Shown piece after piece: positions 17,113 through 25,091 of a stretch of DNA of 64,000 nt (position 1 is its first letter; the number at the start of each line of letters is the position of its first letter). Location: positions 62,001 through 126,000 of the forward strand of contig JAFYHT010000071.1 of NCBI GenBank assembly GCA_017539025.1. Direction: 5' to 3'. The DNA comes from Erysipelotrichaceae bacterium. Its GTDB lineage: Bacteria > Bacillota_I > Bacilli_A > Erysipelotrichales > Erysipelotrichaceae. A program made the position numbers and the translations under genes. Under the pieces are notes generated by a model. The model did no database searches, was not told the DNA's origin, and saw only the letters and a program-made list of their open reading frames with translations.

Positions 17113-17520
17113 ATTCTTATCCAGATAATACTGCAGGATCCTGACGGCTGCCTGCTGGTCAATGACCTTTTTTCTTTTCTTTCTTGAAACGTTCGCATGG
17201 ATCAGGAATTCCTCGGAATCCTTTGTCGTATTTCTTTCATCCTGCAAGACGACCCTGATCCCCGATTCCTGTTCCAGGATCTCTGCGACTTCCCTTGATA
17301 AAGCAGCTCTAGGGCCTTCATCATCATTCTCCAGTAAAGGATACCCCATGACGACCAGATCAGGGTTTTCTTCCTTGAACAGTTCCAATATGCGATTGAT
17401 CGCGTCATCATAGTCATCTCTTCTGAATCGGATCGTTTTGACCGGCTGTGCCAAAAGGCCGGTGTCCGATCTTGAAACACCGCAAGTCACACTTCCCAGA
17501 TCCAGTCCGATATACTTCAT
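17092..17520 (-). CDS. ruvX: Putative pre-16S rRNA nuclease / Holliday junction resolvase RuvX (YqgF)
   Basis: 142 residues, standard for YqgF/RuvX. It has the RNase H-like fold with the first catalytic Asp in MKYIGLDLGSVTCGVS, the strand LVVMGYPL, the motif LQDERNTT and the C-terminal DQQAAVRILQYYLD. The usual family motif is DERLTT, so the change to DERNTT is minor. Relatives trim the 5' end of 16S rRNA precursor. It is the last gene of the minus-strand run behind the STAS-HAD gene, 17 bases away; the functional link is unclear. Confidence 0.92.
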   Translation of the reverse strand: MKYIGLDLGSVTCGVSRSDTGLLAQPVKTIRFRRDDYDDAINRILELFKEENPDLVVMGYPLLENDDEGPRAALSREVAEILEQESGIRVVLQDERNTTKDSEEFLIHANVSRKKRKKVIDQQAAVRILQYYLDKNKKEVQQ

Positions 17521-17537
17521 CTTTTCTATTCTATCCT

Positions 17538-18629
17538 TTAATCGATCAATCCGAAATGGATCAGTGCTTTTTCAATGCCGTCATTATCGATGTGATCCGT
17601 CACATAATCCGCATTCTGTTTCAGGATATCGCGGGCATTACCCAAGGCAACTCCTGTTCCCGCAAACTTCAACATGGTCAGATCATTCTCTCCGTCACCA
17701 AAGGCCATGGTTTGCGATCTTGAAATGTTTTCCTTATCCAGGAATTTCTGAATACCGGCAGCCTTGCCTCCGGTCTTGGCAATGATATCGATACCCGTAT
17801 CGTTCCAGCTCGTGATGCTGCAATGGTCCAGCATCTTTTCCAGTTTCATCCTGGTTTCACTGTCGACAAAAGCCAGACACTGATAGATCTTTTCGTCCTT
17901 GTATTCACCGATGTCAGGGATCGTTCCATGGGTCGATTCCTGGGTCTTGATGACGACATCATCGACATAGTTGATATATCTGCTTTCTTCACCGATCAGC
18001 ACGAACGGGATCCTTCCCGCTTCGAAGATGGAGACCAGGACTTCCACTTCTCCCGGATCGATCTCATTACCCGCAAACATCTTTTCGTCCTTGTCCAGAC
18101 AGATATTTCCATTAAGTGTCAGATAGCCGTCGAAATCAATTCCATCAAGAGGAAGCTTCTTCATCTCGACGATATCTCTGCCGGTCGCCACGACGACTTT
18201 GATGCCTTTTTCCTGAAGCTTCTTGATTGACCTTATCGTAGACTCGGGAACTGATCCTGTCGTATGCGAAAGTAATGTTCCGTCGATGTCAAAGAAGATG
18301 ACTTTGATGTTGAGATCCTTCTTGTCGTCGTTGTTTTCGATATGGAAGATATCCGTGAAACCGGTCATGTCAAAGACTTCCATGATCTCCCTATTGGCGT
18401 TGATGATCGAGAAGGCGCCGCGGCTTCCCATTTCCTTTTTGACTGTGAGGAAAGCTCTCAGCCCTGAAGAAGAAATGTATTCACACTCTCTTAGGTCGAT
18501 GATGAGGTTGTCGTTTTCATTCAAAGCTGCCAGCAGTTCTTCCCCGAACTCGTTTGCGCTTAGCGCATCGATCCTTCCATACGGAGTCAGTGTCAGCAGT
18601 TCACCTGTTTTCTGTTTGTCGATCTTCAT
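17538..18629 (-). CDS. STAS domain fused to Cof-type HAD phosphatase
   Basis: 363 residues from the ATG at 18629, chosen because TAGGAGA precedes it and it clears the upstream gene. Residues 1-100 are a STAS (anti-anti-sigma) domain with the phospho-acceptor Ser54 in YISSSGLR and the closing motif EVFDMTGFTDIF. Residues from about 108 form a complete Cof-type HAD hydrolase: VIFFDIDGTLL (catalytic Asp pair), VVVATGRD, a C2 cap and the final GDGENDLTML. The enzyme half should dephosphorylate a sugar phosphate or similar small phosphomonoester. The STAS half aligns position by position with the two other STAS proteins of this cluster. A STAS switch joined to a soluble phosphatase is unusual, and its phosphorylation may control the enzyme. 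Confidence 0.9.
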   Translation of the reverse strand: MKIDKQKTGELLTLTPYGRIDALSANEFGEELLAALNENDNLIIDLRECEYISSSGLRAFLTVKKEMGSRGAFSIINANREIMEVFDMTGFTDIFHIENNDDKKDLNIKVIFFDIDGTLLSHTTGSVPESTIRSIKKLQEKGIKVVVATGRDIVEMKKLPLDGIDFDGYLTLNGNICLDKDEKMFAGNEIDPGEVEVLVSIFEAGRIPFVLIGEESRYINYVDDVVIKTQESTHGTIPDIGEYKDEKIYQCLAFVDSETRMKLEKMLDHCSITSWNDTGIDIIAKTGGKAAGIQKFLDKENISRSQTMAFGDGENDLTMLKFAGTGVALGNARDILKQNADYVTDHIDNDGIEKALIHFGLID

Positions 18630-18639
18630 ATCTTTTCTC

Positions 18640-19431
18640 CTACCAGTCATTGCGAAGCAGATTGTCTCTTGTTTCCTGCGCAAACTCATATTGAGTCATG
18701 TATTCTCCCTTGAACAGCCTTCCTGCATTATCGATATCTTCCAGATAACGGTAATAGTCACAATCGATCATCTCTTTATTGATACAGATGCCGTTCTTGT
18801 TTTTGATGATAACATCTTTTACGTCTTTATTCTCCAGATCCCTGATCATCTCTGCCACGACCGTTCTTTCCAGACTTTTGAGCGAATCACTCAAAGGACG
18901 ATCTCCCCAGAGATTGCCGATGATCATATCATTGGTACAGGAAGCACCCTTTCGATCGACCAGATAGGCAAAGAGTTCCTTTGATTTGGAACGGCGGAAG
19001 TTCATCGGCTTATTGTCTACGAATACCTCAAAGGTACCGAAACACTGAACAAAGATCCTCTTTTTTTCTTCGCTTTTCCCATAACGCAGATGCGACAGAG
19101 CCTTTCTGACTTCTTCCTCTTCGATCGGCTTCAGAAGATAACCGCTCGCATAGAGATCAAAAGCCTCCGGCATGTATTCCTTGTATCCGGTCGTGAAGAT
19201 GATATTGATCCTCGGATCGATCTCCTGCAAAGCTTTGGCCAGTTCGATCCCGTTCATCTCCGGCATCTCCACATCCATAAATACGGCATCCGGTTTCTTT
19301 TCCCTGACCGCTTCGATCATCTCATCCACATGGATAAAACCCAGATGATCTCCATCCGGGTCGATCTTTTCAAGTGTCCTTAAGATGATATTGACGATGG
19401 AACGTCTGTCATCGATCGTGATGATCCTCAT
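18640..19431 (-). CDS. Response regulator with REC and SARP-type winged-helix output domain
   Basis: 263 residues. The receiver domain (1-120) has DD at 7-8, the phospho-acceptor Asp53 in FMDVEMPEMNG and the Lys in LLKPIEEEE. The output region starts at about 128 with VQCFGTFEVFVDNKP and includes RRSKSKELFAYLVDRKGA, the winged-helix seen at the start of SARP/BTAD transcription activators, followed by an alpha-helical tail. It overlaps the histidine kinase gene by four bases (ATGA), so the two are a coupled pair. LytS-like kinases normally work with LytTR regulators; the SARP-like output domain here is an uncommon partner. Confidence 0.88.
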   Translation of the reverse strand: MRIITIDDRRSIVNIILRTLEKIDPDGDHLGFIHVDEMIEAVREKKPDAVFMDVEMPEMNGIELAKALQEIDPRINIIFTTGYKEYMPEAFDLYASGYLLKPIEEEEVRKALSHLRYGKSEEKKRIFVQCFGTFEVFVDNKPMNFRRSKSKELFAYLVDRKGASCTNDMIIGNLWGDRPLSDSLKSLERTVVAEMIRDLENKDVKDVIIKNKNGICINKEMIDCDYYRYLEDIDNAGRLFKGEYMTQYEFAQETRDNLLRNDW

Positions 19432-20747
19432 CCGTTTCTGACCTCCATAACCTCATCTATCGGCATGCGGATGATCGCGTTGGTTTCTTCTTCTTCGACA
19501 TTGAGCTCAAATGTTCCGTTGCAGTAATACTTCAGTCTGTCGGAGATATTCTCAATCGCGATACCTCTGTGTTTCTTCTGACCTTCGGTAGTTGAACGCC
19601 TTCCTTCCTTATTGTTCCAGACACGGATGACGATATCGTTTCCTTCAAGATATGTATAAATGACGACCTTCCCTCTTATGTTGCGGCAGGTCAGTGCGCC
19701 ATAGTTGACCGCATTCTCCACTACCGGCTGTATCGTCAGTGTCGGGATGGAGAAGTCGGTGACCTTGAGATCATATTCCACATCAAAATCTCTGTCGGGA
19801 TCCGTCTTTTCAACTTTGATGTATTCCTTGATGAAATCCAGTTCTCTTTCAAAAGACACCATCTTTTTGGCAGTGAGATCTTCGATATTGTGACGCAGAT
19901 AGGAAGCGAAATGGCCGATACTGTCAGCCGCTTCTTCCGGCTTTGAATAACAAAGATCCTGGATGGACATCAATGAATTGAATATGAAGTGCGGTGAGAT
20001 CTGACCCAGCAGCAAAGCTGATCTGATCTCGGCATTTTCCATCTGTGATGAGAAGTAGCGTTCCGTCTGATCAACAACGATCAGCACGAACATCGCAATG
20101 CCCGCAAAGGAAGTTGCCATGACGATGAAGTAAACGCCATAGATCAGTATCTGCAGGATGATGGCGATGATCGGAAGGACCAGGAAGACCCAGAAAGCGA
20201 CCTTCTGTTTCATCGACAACATATCTTTTCTCTTCAGCAACACCACCGCATCGATGATCAGAATGATCCCCGGAAAAAGATAAGACAAAGGATATAAAGG
20301 ACTTCTGACATAAACGTTGAGTTCGTTGATGCGATAGAAAAGTCCCGTAAACTGCGATATCACAAGCAGGATCGTATGTAAGATGATCAGGATGGTCGTT
20401 GTTATGACCAGCCTGTTTTTCAGGTCTGGATCATCGATACTCAGATCGATGAGATATCTGGAAGCGACATAGGATAATATCGCAGAGAAAAAGAACTCTC
20501 CGAAATTCGCCAGATATAAGGCCATCCGATATCCCGCGCCGATCTTTCCCCTCAATACGATGCCCCAGAGATTGCAGAAGACATACAGCAACAACATGAA
20601 AAAGATCACGATAAAATAACGCTTCACATAGTTATTGATACGGGAAGCGATGATCGAAGTCATGATCCCGACGATCGAAACGGCGATACCGAAAAAACCG
20701 ATCGCAATATTGAAGACGTAATAATTGTTGATCACATAGTCTTTCAT
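19428..20747 (-). CDS. LytS/YehU-type membrane sensor histidine kinase
   Basis: 439 residues from the ATG at 20747. About seven membrane helices fill residues 10-230 (for example IAIGFFGIAVSIVGIMTSII and WVFLVLPIIAIILQILIYGVYF). The phospho-His motif SPHFIFNSL follows (His253), and then a HATPase domain with an N-box in QPVVENAVNYGAL and a short G-box near HRGIAIENISDRL. The extended frame upstream begins with a TTG inside the preceding terminator and is unlikely to be used. No ribosome site is visible, but TATAAT lies seven bases before the ATG, so the gene is probably leaderless. It overlaps its response regulator gene. Confidence 0.9.
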   Translation of the reverse strand: MKDYVINNYYVFNIAIGFFGIAVSIVGIMTSIIASRINNYVKRYFIVIFFMLLLYVFCNLWGIVLRGKIGAGYRMALYLANFGEFFFSAILSYVASRYLIDLSIDDPDLKNRLVITTTILIILHTILLVISQFTGLFYRINELNVYVRSPLYPLSYLFPGIILIIDAVVLLKRKDMLSMKQKVAFWVFLVLPIIAIILQILIYGVYFIVMATSFAGIAMFVLIVVDQTERYFSSQMENAEIRSALLLGQISPHFIFNSLMSIQDLCYSKPEEAADSIGHFASYLRHNIEDLTAKKMVSFERELDFIKEYIKVEKTDPDRDFDVEYDLKVTDFSIPTLTIQPVVENAVNYGALTCRNIRGKVVIYTYLEGNDIVIRVWNNKEGRRSTTEGQKKHRGIAIENISDRLKYYCNGTFELNVEEEETNAIIRMPIDEVMEVRNG

Positions 20748-20754
20748 TACTTTT

Positions 20755-20760
20755 ATTATA
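20755..20760 (-). promoter_or_regulatory. -10 box of probable leaderless promoter for the histidine kinase operon
   Basis: TATAAT on the minus strand, seven bases before the ATG at 20747, directly after the terminator of the STAS-kinase gene. It gives the kinase, regulator, STAS-HAD and ruvX genes their own start. Confidence 0.6.
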
Positions 20761-20775
20761 AAATGAAAAACAATG

Positions 20776-20815
20776 TACTGAAAAAACAAAAGGACTGTTT
20801 TTCACAGTCCCTTGT
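20776..20815 (-). terminator. Terminator of the STAS/PP2C operon
   Basis: On the minus strand GGACTG pairs with CAGTCC around TGAAAAA, followed by TTTTGTTTTTT. It ends the unit that starts with the stand-alone STAS gene. Confidence 0.85.
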
Positions 20816-20833
20816 ATATGTTGTTTCTAAGAG

Positions 20834-21994
20834 TTAGTACAGCAGTGTATCGACTTTATCGATCAGTTCAATGAGCTGTTTCTTGTAGTGATCGATCAGC
20901 TCAACGTTATCGGATTCACGCTTGATCGTACGGCGTAAGCCTCTGGTGTATCCGATGACCCTTGCCTTATCCATAACGGAATCGATGAAATCCTTGTCTT
21001 TTCCATCGAAATAGAATTCCATCAGCTTCTCTAAGATGTATCCTGCCAGATCCCACTCGATCTCCAGGAACTTTTCTACCTTGTCGTGATCGAGTTCACC
21101 ATATCCTCTGTAGGCCATGAAGACCGACGCAAACTCGATGATCGGATATCCTTCCGATAAGGTATCCATATCGATCAGGATCGCTTCGTTGTCCGCATAA
21201 TGGACGTTGTTGGTGTGGTAATCGCCATGTAAGACGAAGTGGTGTTCCGGAATTCCTTCCGTCAAAGCTACAAGCTTTCTGAAGCTTTCTTCAGGAAGAT
21301 GCGATTCCAGCCACTTTGCCCAGCCGATAACGGTAGCCCTCGCGTTTGGAAGGACACCTTCCTTGACCGGTGTCGCATGGATCTCCTTCAGCATATCCGC
21401 AAAGATCCTGATGTATTTGTCTTTGTCATCCGGATTATCCTTCACAAGTCTTGTGATGGATTTGGCACTCAACAGTTCAAAGATCGAACCGTATTTATCT
21501 CCTACCTTAACTACATCAAACGGGATCGCGGTATTGATGCCCATGACCAGAGCCGTCCTTGCGAGCTCTCTTTCTCTCTTGATGTCATCCAATGCATCGG
21601 AGTTCTTATAGACCTTGACGATCGTGTCTGGATTGATACGGTATACGATACCGTTTGATCCTTCACCGATCTTTTCGCAGCCCTCTACAGAAACATGGCG
21701 ATAGCCTTTTTCGATATCCATCATCTCTGAAAAGCCCGTCATCGAGAAGACTTCATAGACTTCCGAGGAACAGTTGATGATCTTCAGATCTTTGACCTTT
21801 TTCTTCATCTTCAGGATCTGTCTCAAACCTGCACTGGAGATATAGACGAGGTCTTCGGCATCGATCACCAGCTTGGCATCAGGATACTGGTCTTTCAGTT
21901 CCTGCATTTGCGCACCGATCTGGTCGGAATTGTTGGTATCGAAATTTCCTTCGAGATAGATCGTCAGGATATTGTCTTCACATGTATGTCTCAT
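20834..21994 (-). CDS. STAS domain fused to aminoglycoside-phosphotransferase-like kinase
   Basis: 386 residues. Residues 1-100 are a STAS domain with Ser54 in YISSAGLR and the end motif EVFSMTGFSEMM. From about 108 a small-molecule kinase of the APH/choline-kinase fold follows: a Gly-rich loop GEGSNGIVYR, the Lys strand IVKVYK, the Brenner motif HGDYHTNNV and the metal site LIDMDTLSEG. This matches the kinase group often found in Fibrobacter and Firmicutes genomes (TIGR02172 style). All catalytic residues appear present; the substrate is unknown. It follows the PP2C-kinase gene by 11 bases and precedes a terminator, so it is the last gene of the STAS/PP2C operon. AAGAGGAC is the ribosome site. 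Confidence 0.9.
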   Translation of the reverse strand: MRHTCEDNILTIYLEGNFDTNNSDQIGAQMQELKDQYPDAKLVIDAEDLVYISSAGLRQILKMKKKVKDLKIINCSSEVYEVFSMTGFSEMMDIEKGYRHVSVEGCEKIGEGSNGIVYRINPDTIVKVYKNSDALDDIKRERELARTALVMGINTAIPFDVVKVGDKYGSIFELLSAKSITRLVKDNPDDKDKYIRIFADMLKEIHATPVKEGVLPNARATVIGWAKWLESHLPEESFRKLVALTEGIPEHHFVLHGDYHTNNVHYADNEAILIDMDTLSEGYPIIEFASVFMAYRGYGELDHDKVEKFLEIEWDLAGYILEKLMEFYFDGKDKDFIDSVMDKARVIGYTRGLRRTIKRESDNVELIDHYKKQLIELIDKVDTLLY

Positions 21995-22005
21995 ATTTTG
22001 TCCTC

Positions 22006-23889
22006 TTACGCATTGCGTATCTTCTTCTTCATCGTCAGGATATTCATGTCTCCTCTTCTTTCATAGGAGCAGGAGTCAGTTGATTTCTTGACCATATAGA
22101 TGCCTAAGCCGCCGATATTCCTTTCTTCAGCACCGGCGTTGATATCGGGATCTTCCTGTGCCAGCGGATCAAAAGCCATGCCTGTATCTTTCAGCACGAC
22201 AGTTGCCTCATCGCCATCAAAAGACAGGCTGATCCATGCCTTTCCGTTTTCTTTTCCTTCATAGGCATAATGTGCGACATTCACAAACGCCTCTTCCAGA
22301 GCCAATGTCAGAGCCATCGTCTCTTTCATTCCGGCATCGTGCTTCTCCAGCTCTTCTTCCAGAAAAGCCAGCACATCATGAAGCCTGCGGTCATCCGCTT
22401 CAAATTCTCTTTCCATGGCACCTCCATGTTTATAATCGAATGCCAGCAGCGTCAGGTCATCTGACTGCTGGGCACCGTCAACAAACTTATCGATATCCGC
22501 TCTCACTGCGTGCAGGACCTCATCGATCGGTCTGCCCGATAGTTCCTTCAGACATTCGATCAGTCTGTTTTCTCCATATAGTTCATCGTTTCTGTTGAAC
22601 GCTTCCGTAGCGCCATCTGTATATAAGAAGATACGATCTCCTTCGTGAAGTCTGATCTTTTCATCCTTGTAGACATAATCCTCAATTCCGGCCAGAACGA
22701 ATCCCGCCTTGCATAACAGAGGCTGAATGACTCCATCCAGCTTCACGATCGGCGGATTGTGTCCGGCATTGACATAAGTCAGTTCGCCGCTTACGACATC
22801 CAGGATGCCCATCCACGCCGTGACGAAGTAACCGATCTCGTTTCCTTCACACAGCTTGTTGTTGACTTGCGTAAAGACTTCTGCAGGACTTAATCCCAGC
22901 TGGGCATGGTCCTTGATCAGGGTCTTGGCGATCACCATGAATAACGCTGCCGGAGTTCCCTTTCCCGAAACATCCGCAATGACCATCGCCAGATGATCGT
23001 GATCCACCATGAAATAATCATAGAAGTCGCCGCCAACTTCTTTGGCAGGGGTCATTTGCGCATAGATATCAAATTCATCTCTGTCCGGGAAAGCCGGGAA
23101 GATGTTTGGAAGCATGTTCAGCTGGATATCGCTTGCGATATTCAACTCCGTTCTGATCCTTTCACTCTTTGCGGTCTCATCCTGCTGGGCAAAGATCGCC
23201 AGTCTTCCCCTTCTTGCGATCTCGGCACACACCGATGCGATCATACAAAAGAGAATAAACTTCGGCATGTAGACATGTTGCAGAGTCCTGGTCCACTGAT
23301 TGGCATAATCGATGGTCGCCTGGGACATGACGACATCTCTGAGACTTGTCATCTCATCAAATCTCAATACCGTACCCAAAGGCAGTTCCAGGATATTCAG
23401 ATTCAGTCTGCCCATCTGATACATGACGCCGAAGTAATCTGCTACCCCTGACAGCAAAGCTGTAAAGACCGCCGTAAAAGAAGTAACGGGACGGGAATAG
23501 TAACGGATCGAAAGCACGACCGGAAAAACGATAAGCAGCACGACATTGTGCATCAGCACCGATTCCAGTCTTGCCAGTACGATCGTAAATTCCACCAGCA
23601 TCGCGATCTTCAGCCATTTCTTCCTGCCCTTGAGTTTCAGACAGATCAGTGCCGGGATCACCAGCTCCAGAAAGACATAGATCAGTAAGGGATTGGCTCT
23701 TTCTTTGTTCAGATTTAAGACATTTAAATTGATCAGCAACAGAAAGATCAGATCCACGACCGCCGTCTGCAAGAGCACATTGGCTACGTAGATATTTGCC
23801 TTGACCTCGTTTTCCCAGAGCGTATCGGTCGTTCTGATGAACTCTTCTTCGATCCTTTTCAGGATCCCTTCCTTCGCTCTTTGTACCAT
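22006..23889 (-). CDS. Membrane PP2C (RsbU/SpoIIE) phosphatase fused to RsbW-like kinase domain
   Basis: 627 residues. About six membrane helices occupy residues 40-250. A short linker (TELNIASDIQLNMLPNIFPAF) leads into a PP2C domain with the metal motifs VGGDFYDYF, VIADVSGKG, NAGHNPP, IFLYTDGATEA and QSDDLTLL. The last 130 residues are a GHKL kinase of the RsbW/SpoIIAB group: LALEEAFVNVAHYAY (N-box), KDTGMAFDP and IGGLGIYMVKK. One chain therefore holds both the phosphatase and the kinase activities that set the phosphorylation of STAS proteins. The stand-alone STAS gene ends four bases upstream, and the STAS-APH gene follows 11 bases downstream. I prefer the ATG at 23889 to an in-frame TTG twelve bases upstream. 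Confidence 0.92.
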   Translation of the reverse strand: MVQRAKEGILKRIEEEFIRTTDTLWENEVKANIYVANVLLQTAVVDLIFLLLINLNVLNLNKERANPLLIYVFLELVIPALICLKLKGRKKWLKIAMLVEFTIVLARLESVLMHNVVLLIVFPVVLSIRYYSRPVTSFTAVFTALLSGVADYFGVMYQMGRLNLNILELPLGTVLRFDEMTSLRDVVMSQATIDYANQWTRTLQHVYMPKFILFCMIASVCAEIARRGRLAIFAQQDETAKSERIRTELNIASDIQLNMLPNIFPAFPDRDEFDIYAQMTPAKEVGGDFYDYFMVDHDHLAMVIADVSGKGTPAALFMVIAKTLIKDHAQLGLSPAEVFTQVNNKLCEGNEIGYFVTAWMGILDVVSGELTYVNAGHNPPIVKLDGVIQPLLCKAGFVLAGIEDYVYKDEKIRLHEGDRIFLYTDGATEAFNRNDELYGENRLIECLKELSGRPIDEVLHAVRADIDKFVDGAQQSDDLTLLAFDYKHGGAMEREFEADDRRLHDVLAFLEEELEKHDAGMKETMALTLALEEAFVNVAHYAYEGKENGKAWISLSFDGDEATVVLKDTGMAFDPLAQEDPDINAGAEERNIGGLGIYMVKKSTDSCSYERRGDMNILTMKKKIRNA

Positions 23890-23893
23890 AAGA

Positions 23894-24190
23894 CTATTCA
23901 ATAGTTAAGATCTGAGTGAAACCTGTCATATCAAGGACTTCCATGATCTCGTCGTTGACATTGCGAAGGATCATCTTGCCCTTGTCTGCCATCTGCTTCT
24001 GCGCATTCAGGAAAACACGCAGTCCGGCAGAAGAGACGTAGTCCAGTTCTTTCAGATCGAGGATCAGTTCTTCCGCATCTGCCGGAACCTCGTTGAGTGC
24101 TTCTTCCAGCTGAGGAGAAGTGATCGTATCAAGCCTTCCGGAAAGCTCGATCTTGCAGCTTTTATCTTTAAAAGTCTTGTTGATTTCCAT
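23894..24190 (-). CDS. Stand-alone STAS protein (anti-sigma factor antagonist, RsbV/SpoIIAA type)
   Basis: 98 residues, a complete single STAS domain. The phospho-acceptor is Ser54 in YVSSAGLR, and the C-terminal EVLDMTGFTQIL is shared almost exactly with the two STAS fusion proteins of the cluster. It should be phosphorylated by the RsbW-like domain and dephosphorylated by the PP2C domain of the next gene. The ATG at 24190 is used because AGGAGG lies seven to eight bases upstream; a TTG two codons earlier is too close. It is the first gene of the operon. No sigma factor gene is adjacent, so the downstream target is not obvious. Confidence 0.92.
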   Translation of the reverse strand: MEINKTFKDKSCKIELSGRLDTITSPQLEEALNEVPADAEELILDLKELDYVSSAGLRVFLNAQKQMADKGKMILRNVNDEIMEVLDMTGFTQILTIE

Positions 24191-24233
24191 ATACAAACCT
24201 CCTGAAATGATTTTTCTTTATTTATCTAATGTA

Positions 24234-24239
24234 ATTATA
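24234..24239 (-). promoter_or_regulatory. -10 box for the STAS/PP2C operon
   Basis: TATAAT on the minus strand about 44 bases before the STAS start codon; no matching -35 is visible, so the assignment is tentative. Confidence 0.4.
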
Positions 24240-24268
24240 TTATGAATCACGCAACAGAAACGCAAAGA

Positions 24269-25045
24269 CTAGAGCGGCCTGAGACCGTCTTTCTTCATTT
24301 CCTCGTAACAGATCTTGTATATCAGATCCTTTACCTCTTCTGCCTTATGTGCTGCCGCATTGTAACGGATGTCATAACAGACACCCTTTGAATCGATCAC
24401 ATTGATGCCGTCATACTTGATGTCTTTCAGACGCTTTGACTCTTCCTTTGCACGGGCTACGACTCTTTCAAAACAGCTGTCGATCTTTTCCTTGTCATCA
24501 TCCATCTTGAAATAGAAAGCGATGATCCTCTTATCCTTGATCTTCTCGATCGATTTGATCATCGAGTTACATACCGTATAAGTCGAACCGGTCTTGACCG
24601 ACTGGAACTTCGTCACTCTGGCATTGAAGTATTTGACATCGCATTCTTCGTTGTTGTAACGGACCAGGTCACCGACCTTGTAGAAGTTGTTGTTGTAGAT
24701 ATTGATACCCGAGAACAGATCCTTCAATGTATCCTGCAGAGAAAGACCGACGATAGTGGCCATGATACCTAAACCTGCGAGGATCCTGGTGATATCCACA
24801 CCATGCAGCTGCAGGACCATGATGATCGCCACAATGACGACGAAATACTGCAAGATAGAGAATACAACACCGATGAATGTGTTCTTGTGCTGGGTATTCT
24901 TTGATGTATAAGCTACCTTCTTGATCAGATAATTCTTGATCAGATACAGCAACATCACAGTTACCGCAGCGATCAGGATGCTGTAGAGAAATGCTTCCGA
25001 AATGAAATACTTTAATATCTTATTCATGCCGCCGGCTTGGTTCAT
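24269..25045 (-). CDS. Small-conductance mechanosensitive channel (MscS) family protein
   Basis: 258 residues with three hydrophobic segments (about 10-30, 55-80 and 88-110). The pore-lining segment is DITRILAGLGIMATIVGLSLQDTLKDLFSGI, quoted here in outline only by its ends DITRI and LFSGI. A beta domain starting at YKVGDLVRYN follows, and an alpha/beta tail. This is the standard MscS core that opens under membrane tension to release solutes. AAGGAGG precedes the ATG. It lies between the STAS operon and a metallophosphoesterase gene on the same strand. Confidence 0.9.
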   Translation of the reverse strand: MNQAGGMNKILKYFISEAFLYSILIAAVTVMLLYLIKNYLIKKVAYTSKNTQHKNTFIGVVFSILQYFVVIVAIIMVLQLHGVDITRILAGLGIMATIVGLSLQDTLKDLFSGINIYNNNFYKVGDLVRYNNEECDVKYFNARVTKFQSVKTGSTYTVCNSMIKSIEKIKDKRIIAFYFKMDDDKEKIDSCFERVVARAKEESKRLKDIKYDGINVIDSKGVCYDIRYNAAAHKAEEVKDLIYKICYEEMKKDGLRPL

Positions 25046-25091
25046 GATGATCCTCCTTCATTCTTATTTATTTTAACAGACAGTGCCTGTT

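Noticed and set aside
20776-20789. Earlier start for the histidine kinase at the TTG near 20789
   Set aside because: The TTG lies inside the U-tract of the upstream terminator and has no ribosome site; the ATG at 20747 fits the nearby -10 box.
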